Assembly (NCBI GenBank): GCA_963662175.1 | Contig: OY759219.1 | Span: 46,430,675 to 46,494,674, forward strand | Reading direction: 5' to 3' | Length of the DNA stretch: 64,000 nt | Source of the DNA: Aradus depressus | Taxonomy: Eukaryota > Arthropoda > Insecta > Hemiptera > Aradidae | Part shown: positions 41,275-51,900 of the stretch, one piece after another | Layout: each line of letters begins with the position of its first letter | Position numbering within the stretch: the stretch's first letter is position 1 | Program-made: the position numbers and the translations under genes | Notes under the pieces: model-generated | Seen by the model: the letters and a program-made list of their open reading frames with translations, nothing else | Told to the model about the DNA's origin: nothing | Database searches by the model: none

Positions 41275-41447
41275 TGTGGCGTAGCCATATGTTATTTTAT
41301 ATTTTTAAATGTGATAATTAAAAATATATATATATTGTTGTGTGATCTAGAAAAGGTGATCTGAAAAAGAGCGTTTTTGAGTGTGTACAAATAAAAATAT
41401 ATAAGACGAAATTTGTGGTTGTCAATGATTCGGTGAACAACGCTACA
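41275..41447 (+). repeat. 3' LTR of the 37.6-kb gypsy element
   Basis: 173 bp, starting TGTGGCGTAG after the purine-rich 'gaaaggagggaagag' and ending GCTACA before the target duplicate AAAC. It lacks the SINE present in the 5' LTR, so that SINE came after the LTR element. Confidence 0.92.
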
Positions 41448-41548
41448 AAACTAAGGGCCTCGACTGGGTTTCTAACCCACGACCTTGAGCTCAGAAGGCA
41501 AGCACGCATACCACTGAGCTACCAGCGCCCTCTATTATTTTTATTATA

Positions 41549-42389
<841 letters not shown>

Positions 42390-42401
42390 CATACATACAT
42401 A

Positions 42402-42958
42402 CAGAGTGTATCAGCAGCCTCTGGCAATACTTCGGGAAATAGTTCTTCAATGGTATTTTTCTCACAGTTCTCAATTTTGCATTTCATTGTTTTTATATGT
42501 CTTTTTCTTTGACAAACAAAAAAAAAAAACATGATATTTATATTTATTGGAATGCTGGTGAAATGTAGATATTTCTTCCGTAATCGGACCGTGTGCTACC
42601 CTTGAAAAAATTGTAAGAAAACACCATTCAAAAGTTGTTTTTAACAGTCGAAGCGCTATGGAGTTAAGCTTAAAGTCGCTATAAAAACCTATAATAAATT
42701 AAATTTAAATTAAACTTCTGTCCCTTATAGGAAATTTAATGCTGTTTCCAATGGTGTAATTGAATTTGATTTATGACAAATACGTTTTGAGATATGATCA
42801 ATTTTAATGAGAAAAAGTAGGATAATTGAAAATTTTACAAAATCAAGAATAACTTTTGAAGTTGAACGAATCTGATCATGGTTTATTAGAACTTTTTTGT
42901 TCCAAATGAAGTGAAGAACCATATCCCGAAGTATTGTCTAAGATTGCTGACACACACT
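42402..42958. mobile_element. MITE with ~45-bp inverted termini (mariner-like ends)
   Basis: The left end 'cagagtgtatcagcagcc' then 'aatacttcgggaaatagttc' pairs with the right end, whose reverse complement reads 'tagtgtgtgtcagcaat' then 'aatacttcgggatatggttc'. It has no transposase. The end resembles that of the mariner-type element at 44664 (CAGGGTGTATCGC, then AATACTCGGG), so the two are related. It sits at the edge of a TA/CATA tract, as expected for TA-targeting elements. Confidence 0.7.
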
Positions 42959-43459
42959 ATATAAAGCAGGCTTCGGAAAACAGTGGAAATTAAAACTAAA
43001 AGAACTCAATCAATATAATTTCACAAGCAAGTAATAAGAGATACGAAAATAATTACCATGAACTGGGGCATGTTTACCTTCAGTTAGTTACATCTAAATC
43101 TGTGGTTCAACTGGCGTTCACTGTATCTATTTTATTTTATTTTTTCACTACATAATAATATAACCATTAAGAGTAAACCTACATTTAAAAATATATGAAT
43201 ATTTCGGAGAATAAGAGCACCTTTGGGCTTGATCTTGTCAGTTATTGAACTAGGTAGGCAAATATAACTATTTTTCTGTGATACAAATCTATCAAATTCT
43301 ATAGACTGCGGCAGTTGGCCGCCAGGTGAGAGCCGGCGCTGGAGCAGAAAGCCTATCAGACAGAATAGTTCACCCAAACGGACCCTAGATGGCAGCATAT
43401 GCCGGTCATCAACAGAGACAGTTTAATTTGATAACTTTGAGAAAGGAAAAAAATAAACT
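42959..43459. other. AT-rich spacer
   Basis: No element or gene recognised. An 88-codon minus frame at 43132-43398 has no similarity I can name. Confidence 0.45.
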
Positions 43460-43584
43460 AAATTAGTAATAAATAGTAACACATTTGCTGACGAGTTTAA
43501 TATCAATGTGAGATGATTGCAAATTAGTAATAAATAGTAACACATTTGCTGACGAGTTTAATATCAATTTGAGATGATTGCAAA
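43460..43584 (+). repeat. 61-bp direct duplication
   Basis: 'aaattagtaataaatagtaa' through 'gagatgattgc' occurs at 43460 and again at 43521 with one base change (aatgtgag versus aatttgag). Confidence 0.9.
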
Positions 43585-43659
43585 ATAGATTTTTATACTT
43601 GTCATCTATTAGAGAGAGGGGTTAAGAAATGAATGAAAAAACAATCTAAAACATTTTTT

Positions 43660-44175
43660 TAATCTACTCGGTTGCTTCGAAAAAAATATATATTGTAAAC
43701 TTATTTAATAAGAGCAATTTAAGAAAAATAATGGATAAAGGGGGTTAAGATGTAAATAATAATATTATATAGAAACAATATCGAAGCTCTGAAGTTTGAA
43801 CGAAAAACTAATATGGAAGGATATTTACATAGTTGCTTTTTTTCTGCTTACCCACAGCAAGAAAAGAGGAAGAAAATGTTAAACAGTTCTTTTTCTCGGA
43901 TCGGTTGTTTTAAGAAAATATATATTGTAGACTTATTAAGAGTAGTTAAAAAAAAAAAAATGGATAAAGGGAGTTAAGATTTGTAAATAATAATATTAAT
44001 TAGCGAAAAAACGAATCTTTAATATAGTAATTTTAATAAAATAAATAACATGAAAAATTGGTATTTACTGTTCCTTCTTTTTTTTTAAGTTATCATTGGA
44101 GAAAAAATTTAAACACTTCTTTTTCTCCGATCGAATGTCGTGAGAAATATATATATATATATATATAATTCAACT
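43660..44175 (+). repeat. Degenerate ~240-bp tandem repeat
   Basis: Three imperfect units share 'cggttgcttcgaaaaaaata' (variants 'cggttgttttaagaaaatat' and 'cgaatgtcgtgagaaatata'), then 'atggataaagggggttaaga' and 'taaataataatatta'. No coding potential. Confidence 0.6.
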
Positions 44176-44316
44176 AATTGAGTTCAGAAATTGATTACAT
44201 CGATGACTGTTGTCAAGAACGATGAAGGATTTAAAATAAATAGACAAAAAGGAACAACCCTGACAATGTAGAGAAGGAATTGGAGGTTCTGTCGTGTAAA
44301 TGAAAATTCAAAATTT

Positions 44317-44357
44317 GGCCAACGTTTCGGAAACTATTTATTTCCTTCTTCAGGGCC
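44317..44357 (-). ncRNA. Hammerhead-like motif in the left arm
   Basis: Minus strand: GGCC, CTGAAGA, one extra A, stem GGAAA closing on TTTCC, GAAA, four bases, GGCC. The layout matches 24462-24501 but both stems have different, still complementary bases. The extra base after CUGANGA departs from the canonical hammerhead. A diverged copy (CTGCGGA core) is on the plus strand at 47144-47184. Confidence 0.4.
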
Positions 44358-44471
44358 TACAGAATACAACAAACAAATTAGTCATTATGGACAATGATAT
44401 AACTAGATATTTAATAATAATGGTAAAAAGAGATGGAAACAATTTTTACATAAATGAAACAGAGAATAATA

Positions 44472-44572
44472 ATAAAAATAAATACAAATTTTGAAAGTAG
44501 TAATAAAATAACCTATATATATATATAGGTTATTTTATTACTACTTTCAAAATTTGTATTTATTTTTATTAG
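44472..44572. repeat. Perfect ~45-bp-arm palindrome
   Basis: 'aaaaataaatacaaattttg' through 'aaaataaccta' is followed by a short TA loop and then its exact reverse complement. Such a hairpin may mark the junction of two inverted element copies. Confidence 0.85.
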
Positions 44573-44614
44573 GTATTTATTAATTATTATTATTCTCTCT
44601 TTCATTTATGTAAA

Positions 44615-44663
<49 letters not shown>

Positions 44664-44665
<2 letters not shown>

Positions 44666-46908
44666 GGGTGTATCGCAAGCAGATGACAATACTCGGGGGG
44701 GTGAATGCCCCACTCAAGTACGCTAAGAAACCGGGGTAATAAAAATCCGTTGCAACTTAGTGTAGAAATAAATGAGATTTAAAAATTTTTTACGATAACC
44801 ACGTTTTTTTAGTAAAATGTCCGTAAATATCACTTTTTGGTTAAAGTAAAGTGAAATCTGACTACGCTGTCGTAATCTACGTTAAATTTCCTAATAGGTG
44901 ATATGTTTTTTGACATGAAAATCGAAACGAATAAAATAGGAGGCTAACGTTTATTTCAAAACAAACACCTGTTTAAATTTTTCGGCAAAGTTTCAGTTTA
45001 CCGTAATATGTTTTCTCCATTTGCTAGAATGTTCCAAATTCACCAAAAGTTAGCAAAAATATGGCTCTTTAAAAATACCTAATGTTGTTCTCTTTATTGT
45101 CGACCATAGCCCCGGAATGAGACAGCAGAAAAGATGAAAAACATGGGTAAACCTAACATACACAAAGCGAGACTTTTTATAAAATTAACTAATTCATTAT
45201 TTCAAAAAAATTGAAATTATTTTCAGAGATAAAAAAAGTTTTGTACTGTACATTGTGTTGAAAAAATTATAACAACATATTTGGCAAATTTTCAATTTAC
45301 CGTAATTTGTTATCTCCATTCGCTAGGATGTTCTAAATTCACCAAATTACTATTATTCTCTGAAATATTAATTAATTATTTTCTCTGAATAAATAAAGTT
45401 ATATTTGTTTTCCCTAATGTTGGCTTCTGTCGACGATTAGAGAGTAAAAAAAAATAAAAATAATCCTAATCTGTTCAATGGATTTTGAAACTGAAAACAA
45501 ACGTTAGACGTATTAGCTAATGTAAACATTATTAGATCCAATAAACAGTTTTATGCAAAGATTCGGTTGAGAGACATTAGTCTAAGAGAATCATGCCGGT
45601 TTTACACAGCGCGGGAATACGTAGACATGATTTATGCTTACGGGGCTGCTGGAGGCAACGGTCTGCTAGCAGAAAGAATTTACCGTAATCTATTCCCAAA
45701 CCGACAAAGATGGCCGGATCGGCGAACTATAGAAAATGCCTATCGGATTATGGGAGAAACTGGTTCGATTCCAAGACAACCTGCTAATTATGCCGGTCGA
45801 CCACGAAGGGATGTCGATGATATTTTAGAGCGGTTTGACAATGATTCGTCCACGAGCACCCGGCGCGTTGGATATCAACTTGGTATATCACACTCTACTG
45901 TTTTTAGGGCCCTTAGGGATGACGAAAGGCGTCCGTATCACCTTACAACTATCCAGGAGTCAATACCAGTTCAGTGTAAATGTGTGGTTGGGTGTTTTAG
46001 GGAGGTACATGTTGCCCCAGATTATCTTACCCAATCGACTGAACACAGTTGGCTTCCTTACTCTGCTGCAGAATGAAGTATCTCCACTCCTAGAACAAAT
46101 CTCACCAGAAGCTAGAGAAGGATGTTGGTGGCAGATGGATGGATGTCCAGCCCATAATGGAAGAGTCATAACGGAATGGATGAACGAAAACTTCCCTCGG
46201 AGGTGGATTGGACGGTATGGACCTGTGAGATGGCCGGCACGGAGTCCTGACCTGACGACTTTAGATTTTTATGTGCGGGGCACTCTAAAGTCCCGTGTGT
46301 ACAGCGTACCTATTAATAATTTTTTTTATTTTTGAAAATTAATAATGTGATAATTTCAATTTTTTTTAAATAATAAATTAGTTCATTTTATAAAAAGTCT
46401 CGCTTTGTGTAAGTTAGTTAGGTTTACCCATGTTTTTCATCTTTTCTGCTGTCTCATTCCGGCTATGGTCGACAATAAAGAGAACAACATTAGGTATTTT
46501 TAAAGAACCATATTTTTGCTAACTTTTGGTGAATTTGGAACATCCTAGCAAATGGAGAAAACAAATTACGGTAAACTGAAACTTTGCCGAAAAATTTAAA
46601 CAGGTGTTCATTTTGAAATAAACGTTAGCCTCCTATTTTATTCTTTTCTATTTTCATGTCAAAAAACGTGTCACCTATTAGGAAATTTACCGTAGATTAC
46701 GACAGTGTACTCAGATTTCACTTTACATTAACCAAAAAGTGATATTTACGGACATTTTGCTAAAAAAACGTGGTTATCGTAAAACATTTTTAAATCTCAT
46801 TTATTTCTACACTAAGTTGAAACGGATTTTTATTACCCCGGTTTCTTAGCGTACTTGAGTGGGGCATTCACCCCCCCGAGTATTGTCATCTGCTTGCGAT
46901 ACACCCTG
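44664..46908 (+). mobile_element. Tc1/mariner-superfamily transposon with ~535-bp inverted repeats
   Basis: The element begins CAGGGTGTATCGC and ends GCGATACACCCTG, flanked by TA tracts. Terminal inverted repeats run 44664-45200 and 46372-46908 and agree closely, which is very long for this superfamily. Between them lies about 1.2 kb with the remains of one transposase (45567-46335). The transposase is deleted, so the element is non-autonomous. Confidence 0.85.
45567..46335 (+). pseudogene. Deleted mariner-type transposase (DUF4817-like N-terminus)
   Basis: The first frame (45567-46076) reads as an N-terminal helix-turn-helix region: YTAREYVDMIYAYG-like start, ERIYRNLFPNRQRWPDRRT, then STSTRRVGYQLGISHSTVFR. 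It resembles the DUF4817 region of insect transposases. Near 45955 homology jumps to NVWLGVLGRYMLPQI in another frame (45835-46335), which continues to WWQMDGCPAHNGR and SPDLTTLDFY. About 80-100 residues, including the first catalytic Asp, are missing at the jump, with a frame change. The second and third catalytic Asp (MDG, LDF) are 41 residues apart, suggesting a DD41D-type group. The protein cannot be active. Confidence 0.8.
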
Positions 46909-47379
46909 TATATATATATATATATATATATATAAGTAAATATATATACATATATACTGTTATAATATAACCGAATATATTATATTGGTTATTTTATTAC
47001 TACTTTCAAAATTTTTATTTATTTATTATTATTTTTCTCTTTTTCATTTATGTAAAAATTGTTTCCATCTCTTTTTAAGATTATTATTAAGTATCTAGTT
47101 ATATCACTGTCCATAATGACTAATTTGTTTGTTGAATCCTGTAGGCTCTGCGGAAGGAAATAAATAGTTTCCGAAACGTTGGCCAAATTTTGAATTTTCA
47201 TTTACACGATAGAACCTCGAATTCCTTCTACATTGAAAAGATACTGTCGACTCTATTAATCATTAACAACCTTAACAACATTCACATCTTTAGTGCTCAA
47301 ACATTTATTTATTTACAATATTTATATTACATAAATAATATTTAGAAGGACATATGTCATTAGTAAGTGTGGTGTGAGT

Positions 47380-47720
47380 TGAGGAATGTAGGTAGATACC
47401 TCTGTCAGGCGTCTTCGTGGAGAGAGTATCTGTAGACAGTCATCCTACAAGTGGATTGGCGACAGGATGCAGTTTGTCCTGGAAATATTGATATTGTCCT
47501 CATAAGAGAGGATACAAATGGGATGTTGAGGTCATTTATTATACAATGTGAGATTAGAAACGTAAAATGGCGCACAGTCTATTGGACTGAAGATGTATGT
47601 TAGATTTTTTGGCTGATCCCCATATCTCGATACCTTAAGTCCAGATGGTGTTGTATATATGAATTTTGTTCTCAAGTGACAATGTCGATCGTCGCTCAAT
47701 GATTGATTTAGAATAATAAT
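47380..47720 (-). mobile_element. Jockey-like LINE relic (ORF2 C-terminal region)
   Basis: Minus-strand translation in alternating frames gives RSTLSLENKIHIYNTIW, GIEIWGSAKKSN, then APFYVSNLTLYN and a later ANPLV. These are the conserved blocks following the RT of Jockey-type elements. Stops and frameshifts show it is long dead. It differs from the copy at 34118-34325. Confidence 0.65.
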
Positions 47721-47902
47721 ATATTGTTGAAAATTGAATTTCCCGGTTTTAGCATCAATTACTTCAGTTAATATTGCACTTACAGAATATTGGTTTGATG
47801 AAACTGAAGCGTCTCTGAAGAGACTTTCAAATGAATCTCATGATGTTTTGAACAGCAGGAAGATTAGTAAAAAGGTGAAAAAAATAAAGAAATGAAAAAA
47901 TA

Positions 47903-48248
47903 GTTATTATGACTCATGCCTGGACTCTTACTACGAGGTCATATCACCTACTACCTGTGCGCTCTTTCGTCACTTTGGTAGACATGAGCCAGTCTCCACT
48001 ATGCAATTCTTAAATTTTGCCTACCCTAAATTTTTATTCACCTCAAAAGAGTTGTGGGTCTTTAATGTGTACCTGACATCGTACAGGCTCGGGACCATAT
48101 CTTAACGTCCCATCCGAAGGACGGCGTGCTCAAGGTTTTTTCACCTCCCAGATAAAAAAAACCTAAGGACCTCGGCCGGGTTTCGAACCCGCGATCTTGA
48201 GCTCAGAAGGCAAACAAACATGCTACCTCTGAGCTACCAGCGTCCTCA
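47903..48248 (-). repeat. tRNA-derived SINE (copy 7), full length
   Basis: Reverse orientation, with all domains: tail 'gactcatgcctggactctta', body 'cgtcccatccgaaggacggc', B box as reverse complement 'gggtttcgaacccgcg', and head 'ctctgagctaccagcgtcct'. The tail ends ATAACTA-type, not CCTAA. Target duplications are unclear in the A-rich flanks. Confidence 0.9.
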
Positions 48249-48874
48249 AATTAAAAAATAAAATGAACTGAAAAGCTCTTTTGTCATGTCAACTATAGCA
48301 ACTGACAACTTTTATTAATTGTAAAAAAATAAAATAAAAATTCTATTGCCCACCTAATATTTTACAAATATTTATTTGATGAAATTGAGAACATTTCGCA
48401 ACCTTTTCAAATCCCAATCAAAGTCCTATGGGAAAATCCTATGTAGATCCAACATATCTGCAAGATCGACCATCCTTATGACCATTGCTTTTTTCATTTA
48501 TGACATTCAATATGGATTATTCCTATTTGACTCTAGGTGTCTAATCCTATTACGTTTTTTTTTAAGTTACCCATTACTGATGGGGTCCTCCCATAGATGG
48601 GGTGCCTACTCACACTGTACCTGTCTCAGAACAATAGTGTCCCTGGACAATCCCTTGAGGGAGTCGAACATTAAAGAAGGAGAAGAAAAGAAAAAGGTTA
48701 ATAAGTATAAAAAAAGTCTTTATTTGCGGTAAAAAAAAATTATATAAAAAAAATAAAAAAAGGGAATTGTTCAGATTTTTTTTTAAATTTAATGTTTTTT
48801 AATTTATTTTTTCACTTGTTTTATCTTATTTTATTTTAATAAATAATTAAAAAAGTAATGTAGGTGGGATTTGT
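48249..48874. other. AT-rich 3' flank and probable 3' UTR of the downstream minus-strand gene
   Basis: Several TTTATT hexamers (AATAAA on the minus strand, for example near 48803 and 48717) lie 70-160 bp beyond the stop of the gene at 48875. The 118-codon plus frame at 48376-48732 has hydrophobic/low-complexity composition and no known relative. I do not call it. Confidence 0.4.
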
Positions 48875-48975
48875 TCAGTAGGACGGATAGAAGGACGCGG
48901 CTCGGTACGCCTGCCTGATCTTGGTCTGCACGGCGCTCTCCGGAGCCGTCTGAGGAGGACGTCGGCCTTGCGTAC
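48875..48975 (-). CDS. Terminal exon of the DUF4774-like gene
   Basis: Acceptor TTTTCAG ends at 48976 and TGA is at 48877-48875. It encodes 32 residues ending AYRAASFYPSY. The first two bases complete a Gly codon from the previous exon. Confidence 0.75.
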
Positions 48976-51900
48976 CTGAAAATCATACATCTAAATTAGT
49001 ATATGAAACTACATGGGATCAATATTCAAAAATATTTACAATTAAAAAAAATACGTCGGTGAAACTTGCAATAAACTTCCCCAACTAGAACTTCTTGTAA
49101 TCAACTAGTTTTTCTCCCTTCAAACTCTTCTCTCAATCAATCGACTTGACTGATTTTCAAACTTGATTGATTGATATAAAATATCAATATATAAATATTC
49201 ACTGCATTTGCAGTTTATGAGCTAAGGTTTTCCTTTTGGTCGATTTGGCTGAAAGTCAATAATTGTCCGAATATATTTTTGTGATCTGTGTCAATAGTAG
49301 ACAACTAATTAAAACAAAGAACTTATATTGCTTAATTCCACAGAACATATCTGTGGTCACAGGGAATAAATTGGTAAGGGAATAAACTTTTCAGGGCAAC
49401 ACTTTTTTTTACTTTTGCATTAATCGTGTAAATCCAGTTTTTGGAATAAAGGTTAGGTTAGGTTTATACGTTTTTGAAGGGAGACCAGATTTTTGGAATA
49501 AATAAATTATGTTTGCATCATTATTAATCATATACCTTCTAAACCTGAAAATGAATATTGTTAATCCTTTCTTGGATTTTCCCTTAGTTACCTAATAATT
49601 CCCCATCATTTATCTAATTATTAACCATACTTTTTGAAATACTCGTGAATGATTCCTCAAAGAAGTAGATTAAGTTGATTTAACCGAGAACATACACAAT
49701 TTTACGAGATACCAAGAAACCCACATCTTTATAATTCCGAAAGTATTAGAGTCCTGAGCTCCCAACTTTTTCACAGTGCGCAGATGGCTTGGGAGATGAT
49801 CACAGTACACTTAACTCATTTTGGCCATTTTACGACTTAACAACTTATTCCCTATGACCATAGATATATGCATATAGTGTGCCAGTTTTGGCTTACGCCA
49901 TCGCCACAAAAGTAACATTTAAGTTTGCTAAGTTGGCATATTTATACAATTCCTATATGTTTAAACCCAAATATACTTTGTGCTGAAGATGTGGTAGGCC
50001 GACACACTATATCTACATAGTTTTCGTGGAATTAGACAATAAAAATGTTAACCAAGATGGTTGTTTTGTTTGTTTTAATAGTTGTGCTTTTATAAGGTTG
50101 TGGATACTACATACGATATATCGTAAATTGTTCATTCTATCGGAAATATCGTATCGTTTTGTTTACTTCCCTAGATATACAATGCATAGAACTAGTTATG
50201 TAATTGTTTCAGTTTTCCTTGTTCCTTCCTCCCTTCCTATAGTAACATTTACTGACTGAACACAGAGCCTTCTGTGTATGTAGGCACAGTAGACCAGGAG
50301 GGAGGGATGTTTGATTAGTGCTACCTTATCATATCGACTGTCAGGGTCCGGCTGACCAGTGGGAGGCGACAAGCTTCTCAGTAATTGTAACGATTTTCAA
50401 TATTCTAAATCAAAACGTAATTTATTTATTCTTACAAACTTATTTTATAATGTTTTCAAAAGTATATTTCTTCAAGAACTATTTTATTGAAAAACATGTT
50501 CTACAAAATATTTGTTCTCTGTTAATGGAAATAAAGACTACCTGTTGGATACTTTCAGAAAAAGAGTGCCAAGGTAATTTTATTTTTAGGAACTTAACTT
50601 CGTTGTGAAGTTCCTCGAGAAGAACTTTGTTTTTAATATTTTCAATTCATCATTACAACAATAAGTTGTAAATTAACAAAGTATTAAATATTATTGAATT
50701 TATTGGAAATTTGTGGGCGATTCATCATAGTGGCTCAAATGTAAGAATCAAATTTAAGATAATATATGTTTGGTATATATGCATCGTTTCTAAGTATCCA
50801 CAGATTGTCATTTCTTTCCTGAAACAGGAAGATAAAAATGACAACCCACAAAGATCTTTAAGTACCCAGTATCTAACAGTCATAGTTGAAATAAATAAAT
50901 ACGAAGAACTTGTTTTAACTTTTATATTGTCTAATTGCACAAAAGTATATACATATAAAGTACCGGTTTCGGCTTATGCCACGTTCGGTAGACTTTATGT
51001 ATATATTTTCGTGAAATTTGTTAGGATAAAAGTTAGACAGGTTCTTTGTTTTTATTTATTTTATTAGCTTTCCATTATATCGACACACGTCGCAGGAATG
51101 AATTACGACAGTGATAGTTGACCGATATCTTTGGACTGCCTTGTAGCAAGCTTCGGGGAACCTACTTAGTGAAAAAACACGATAAGGGAAGAAATTTAGG
51201 GCAGCTTCAGGACTGTTTACATCCCTTAAACTACTTCTACATCACATTATTATAAATATATCCTTGCTGTTGTATTCAACAGTTGGTAGCCAGACAGTCA
51301 AGTGTGATGTCTTACTAATATGGAACCTGTTTCCGTGAGACAACTTCTCTTACCAATACATTCTTTCCCCCAGGAACTAACTGATCCTAATGTCTACCTG
51401 CGAGTGCGGTGGCAGAAGGAGCAGACAAGGCCATGCCTCCAGGTCCCACGACGGCGGTGCCCACGGGGGCGGCAGCAGCCACTCCTCCTTGTCCCGCCAC
51501 CGCTATAGCCTGGGGCTTCACCTGGGCCAGCGTCGGTCCTGCAACATAACACACAACAACACATTAGATGCAGGTTATAGAAGCTGGGGCAGATATTCTT
51601 TCATGTCTCAAATAGTTGAAAAAAATCTTAAGCCTTCTCAATGGTTTAGTTGCTAAGATGGCGGCCTCGTGGGGTGAAGGTTCCCGGAGATATCGGTAGA
51701 CACAAGAACATTAGCCAGACAAAACATCCTCAATGTGTCTAAAAGTTGGCTCTGCAAGAAGTCATTTTTTCACAAATACTGGCGCATTAATCGAGTATCC
51801 CTCAATAACTTGGAGACGGCTGGATCAGCTGACCGCGCTCTCTCAATAAACAGGAAAAACCACAGAGGTCCGAGGAAATGTCTCTACATCATGTCAAATG

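Larger units (their letters stand above)
37603..41447 (+). mobile_element. Defective Ty3/gypsy-type LTR retrotransposon
   Basis: LTRs start TGTGGCGTAGCC and end CGCTACA. The 5' LTR is 37603-38072, inflated by a SINE, and the 3' LTR is 41275-41447 (173 bp). The flanking 4-bp target duplication is AAAC (37599-37602, 41448-41451). A candidate primer site, TGGTGGCAGCGG, starts at 38075. Gag starts at 38096. The region encoding the gag C-terminus and protease is deleted, and pol is broken by several frameshifts. It lies inside SINE copy 5 and contains SINE copy 6. Confidence 0.92.
37372..41536 (-). repeat. SINE (copy 5), full length but split by a gypsy element
   Basis: The body and tail lie at 37372-37602 and the tRNA-like head at 41452-41536, in reverse orientation. 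Removing 37603-41447 and one AAAC joins 'gataaaataaac' directly to 'taagggcctcg', as in the intact copies. Outside, the 12-bp duplication ATTTTTATTATA (37360-37371 and 41537-41548) marks the original SINE insertion. The head keeps A-box and B-box-like sequence but the B box is altered ('gggtttctaacccac'). Confidence 0.9.
44285..47215. mobile_element. Inverted-repeat structure (outer element) enclosing a mariner-type element
   Basis: Arms at 44285-44518 and 46985-47215 are inverted copies of each other: 'ggccaacgtttcggaaacta' occurs plus at 44317 and minus at 47184. They encode matching 64- and 60-codon frames (44300-44494 plus, 47019-47201 minus) that differ at a few residues. These look like incidental frames, not genes. 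Each arm carries a hammerhead-like motif, suggesting Penelope-type termini in inverted orientation. A mariner-type element (44664-46908) is inserted in TA repeats between the arms. Confidence 0.6.

Noticed and set aside
44300..47201. Matching 60-64-codon proteins in the two inverted arms
   Set aside because: Similarity follows from the DNA being an inverted repeat. The frames cross the hammerhead-like motif and AT-rich tracts and resemble no protein family.
48376..48732. 118-codon plus frame
   Set aside because: Low-complexity hydrophobic and Lys-rich composition, overlaps the probable 3' UTR of the minus-strand gene, and no family is recognised.
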